Positions 63,295 through 64,000 of a stretch of 64,000 bases of DNA are shown here, in pieces; within the stretch, counting starts at the first letter, position 1, and the number at the start of each line of letters is the position of its first letter. Origin of the DNA: Vibrio litoralis DSM 17657 (GTDB taxonomy: Bacteria; Pseudomonadota; Gammaproteobacteria; Enterobacterales; Vibrionaceae); the NCBI RefSeq assembly GCF_000426765.1, contig NZ_KE384566.1, positions 1 to 64,000 on the forward strand. The letters are read 5' to 3'. The notes beneath the pieces were generated by a model that was not told the DNA's origin, made no database searches, and saw nothing but the letters and a program-made list of their open reading frames with translations. A program made the position numbers and the translations under genes.

Positions 63295-64000
63295 TCGCCA
63301 AGCATGTACCGATGCGTTCTCAGGGGAAATCTGACTTTGCAGGCTTGGTGAATTACATCACTGATCACCAGAGCAAAGAACATCGACTTGGTAGCGTTCG
63401 TTTAAATAACTGTGAAGCGGAAACCGTGCGCGATGCGATCAGTGAGGTGTTGGCGACTCAGTTTGCGAACACCCGAGCAAAGAGTGATAAAACCTACCAC
63501 CTCATAGTGAGCTTTCCTAATGGTGAACAGTTAGAAGCGCATACTTTAGCCGCGATAGAAGAGCGCCTTTGCCAAGGCTTGGGCTATGGCGAGCATCAGC
63601 GTGTCAGTGCTGTGCACAACGATACGGACAATCAACATATCCATATCGCGATCAATAAAATTCATCCTACGCGTAACACAATCCATGAGCCTTATTACCC
63701 ACATAAAAAGCTAGCGGAAATGTGCGAGGCCATCGAGCAGGATTTTGGTTTGCAGCAGGATAATCACATACCGCGCAAGCGCGGGGCCGAATCGCGTGCC
63801 ATGGATATGGAGCGGCATTCGGGTATTGAAAGCTTAGTGGGTTGGGTGAAGCGCGAATGCATGGACGAGATTAAATCAGCCAATAGCTGGCAGGCGTTGC
63901 ACCAGGTCATGCAGGACAATGGTTTGCAGTTAAGAACCAGAGGAAATGGTCTAGTGATCGTTGCCGACGGTGAAGCGATCATCAAAGCAAGCACCTTAGG
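63291..64000 (+). CDS. traI: TraI relaxase, IncP-type (MOBP), 3' end outside window
   Basis: The first 236 codons, open to the window edge. It begins MIAKHVPMRSQGKSDFAGLVNYITD with the nicking Tyr at residue 22, as in RK2 TraI. Motif III reads HNDTDNQHIHIAINKIHP, followed by RNTIHEPYYPHK and ESLVGWVKREC. It cuts oriT and leads the strand into the recipient. Whether the gene is complete beyond the window is unknown. Confidence 0.95.
   Translation, partial: MIAKHVPMRSQGKSDFAGLVNYITDHQSKEHRLGSVRLNNCEAETVRDAISEVLATQFANTRAKSDKTYHLIVSFPNGEQLEAHTLAAIEERLCQGLGYGEHQRVSAVHNDTDNQHIHIAINKIHPTRNTIHEPYYPHKKLAEMCEAIEQDFGLQQDNHIPRKRGAESRAMDMERHSGIESLVGWVKRECMDEIKSANSWQALHQVMQDNGLQLRTRGNGLVIVADGEAIIKASTL

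Larger units (their letters stand above)
52353..64000 (+). mobile_element. genomic island at guaA: integrase, defence genes, IncP-like mobilisation (right end outside window)
   Basis: Everything after guaA is non-core: integrase, CBASS, a second nucleotide-signalling pair, AlpA-like regulator, RepA, oriV-like and oriT regions, TraJ and TraI. The left junction lies at or just after the 3' end of guaA. The window ends before the right junction, so neither attR nor total size can be given. Codon use and base composition vary: the defence genes look AT-rich, while int and traJ/traI look richer in G+C, which suggests modular assembly. Confidence 0.88.

Overview
The window is chromosomal DNA of a member of the Vibrionaceae (probably genus Vibrio; species not determined). 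The basis is the gene order nfsA – trhP/yfhL – rdgC – phoBR-pstS – ppk-ppx – pstCAB-phoU – prx/oxyR – queA-tgt-yajC-secDF – suhB – trmJ – iscRSUA-hscBA-fdx-iscX – pepB – ndk – rlmN-pilW-rodZ-ispG-hisS-yfgM-bamB-der – xseA – guaBA, which is the order of the large Vibrio chromosome as I know it. Protein lengths and active-site residues also match gammaproteobacterial orthologues closely.

Positions 1-780 are the tail of an rRNA operon (end of 23S, 5S, tRNA-Asp, tRNA-Trp, terminator), followed by decayed copies of the tRNA-Trp 3' half with its terminator. Positions 878-52352 are dense core genome. Phosphate sensing, uptake and polyphosphate metabolism occupy 4.7-17.2 kb, with unusually long PstC and PstA. 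Peroxide defence (prx/oxyR) is at 18.1-19.8 kb. Queuosine tRNA modification joined to the SecDF-YajC translocon lies at 20.2-25.9 kb. The full Isc iron-sulfur operon is at 27.8-33.6 kb, preceded by two abutting IscR sites. An envelope/translation cluster fills 36-44.9 kb, and guaBA ends the core. A 266-bp MITE-like element with 23-bp inverted ends sits between oxyR and queA.

From just after guaA to the end of the window (52.4-64.0 kb, right end not reached) is a mobile island in a known hotspot. It begins with a tyrosine integrase. A complete type II-A CBASS operon follows (patatin phospholipase CapV, DncV-like cyclase, Cap2 E1/E2 ligase, Cap3 JAMM protease). Convergent to it, with only 8 bp between stop codons, is a two-gene minus-strand operon: a 152-residue stand-alone protein that reads as a divergent diadenylate-cyclase (DisA_N/DAC-type) domain, and a 195-residue protein with two membrane helices and a C-terminal domain of the CBASS effector Cap15 type. 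I know of no described defence system with this pairing. It resembles the logic of CBASS or Panoptes (small cyclic-nucleotide synthase plus 2TM-beta-barrel effector) but with a different synthase fold. It is the best candidate here for an undescribed system.

The island's mobility part holds an unknown Cys-rich HTH protein, an AlpA-like regulator, a RepA-type initiator followed by iteron-like repeats and DnaA boxes (probable oriV), an IncP/RK2-type oriT with a recognisable nic site, TraJ, and the first 236 codons of a TraI relaxase. The island therefore looks like an integrated, potentially replicating element that can be mobilised by an IncP-like conjugation machine.
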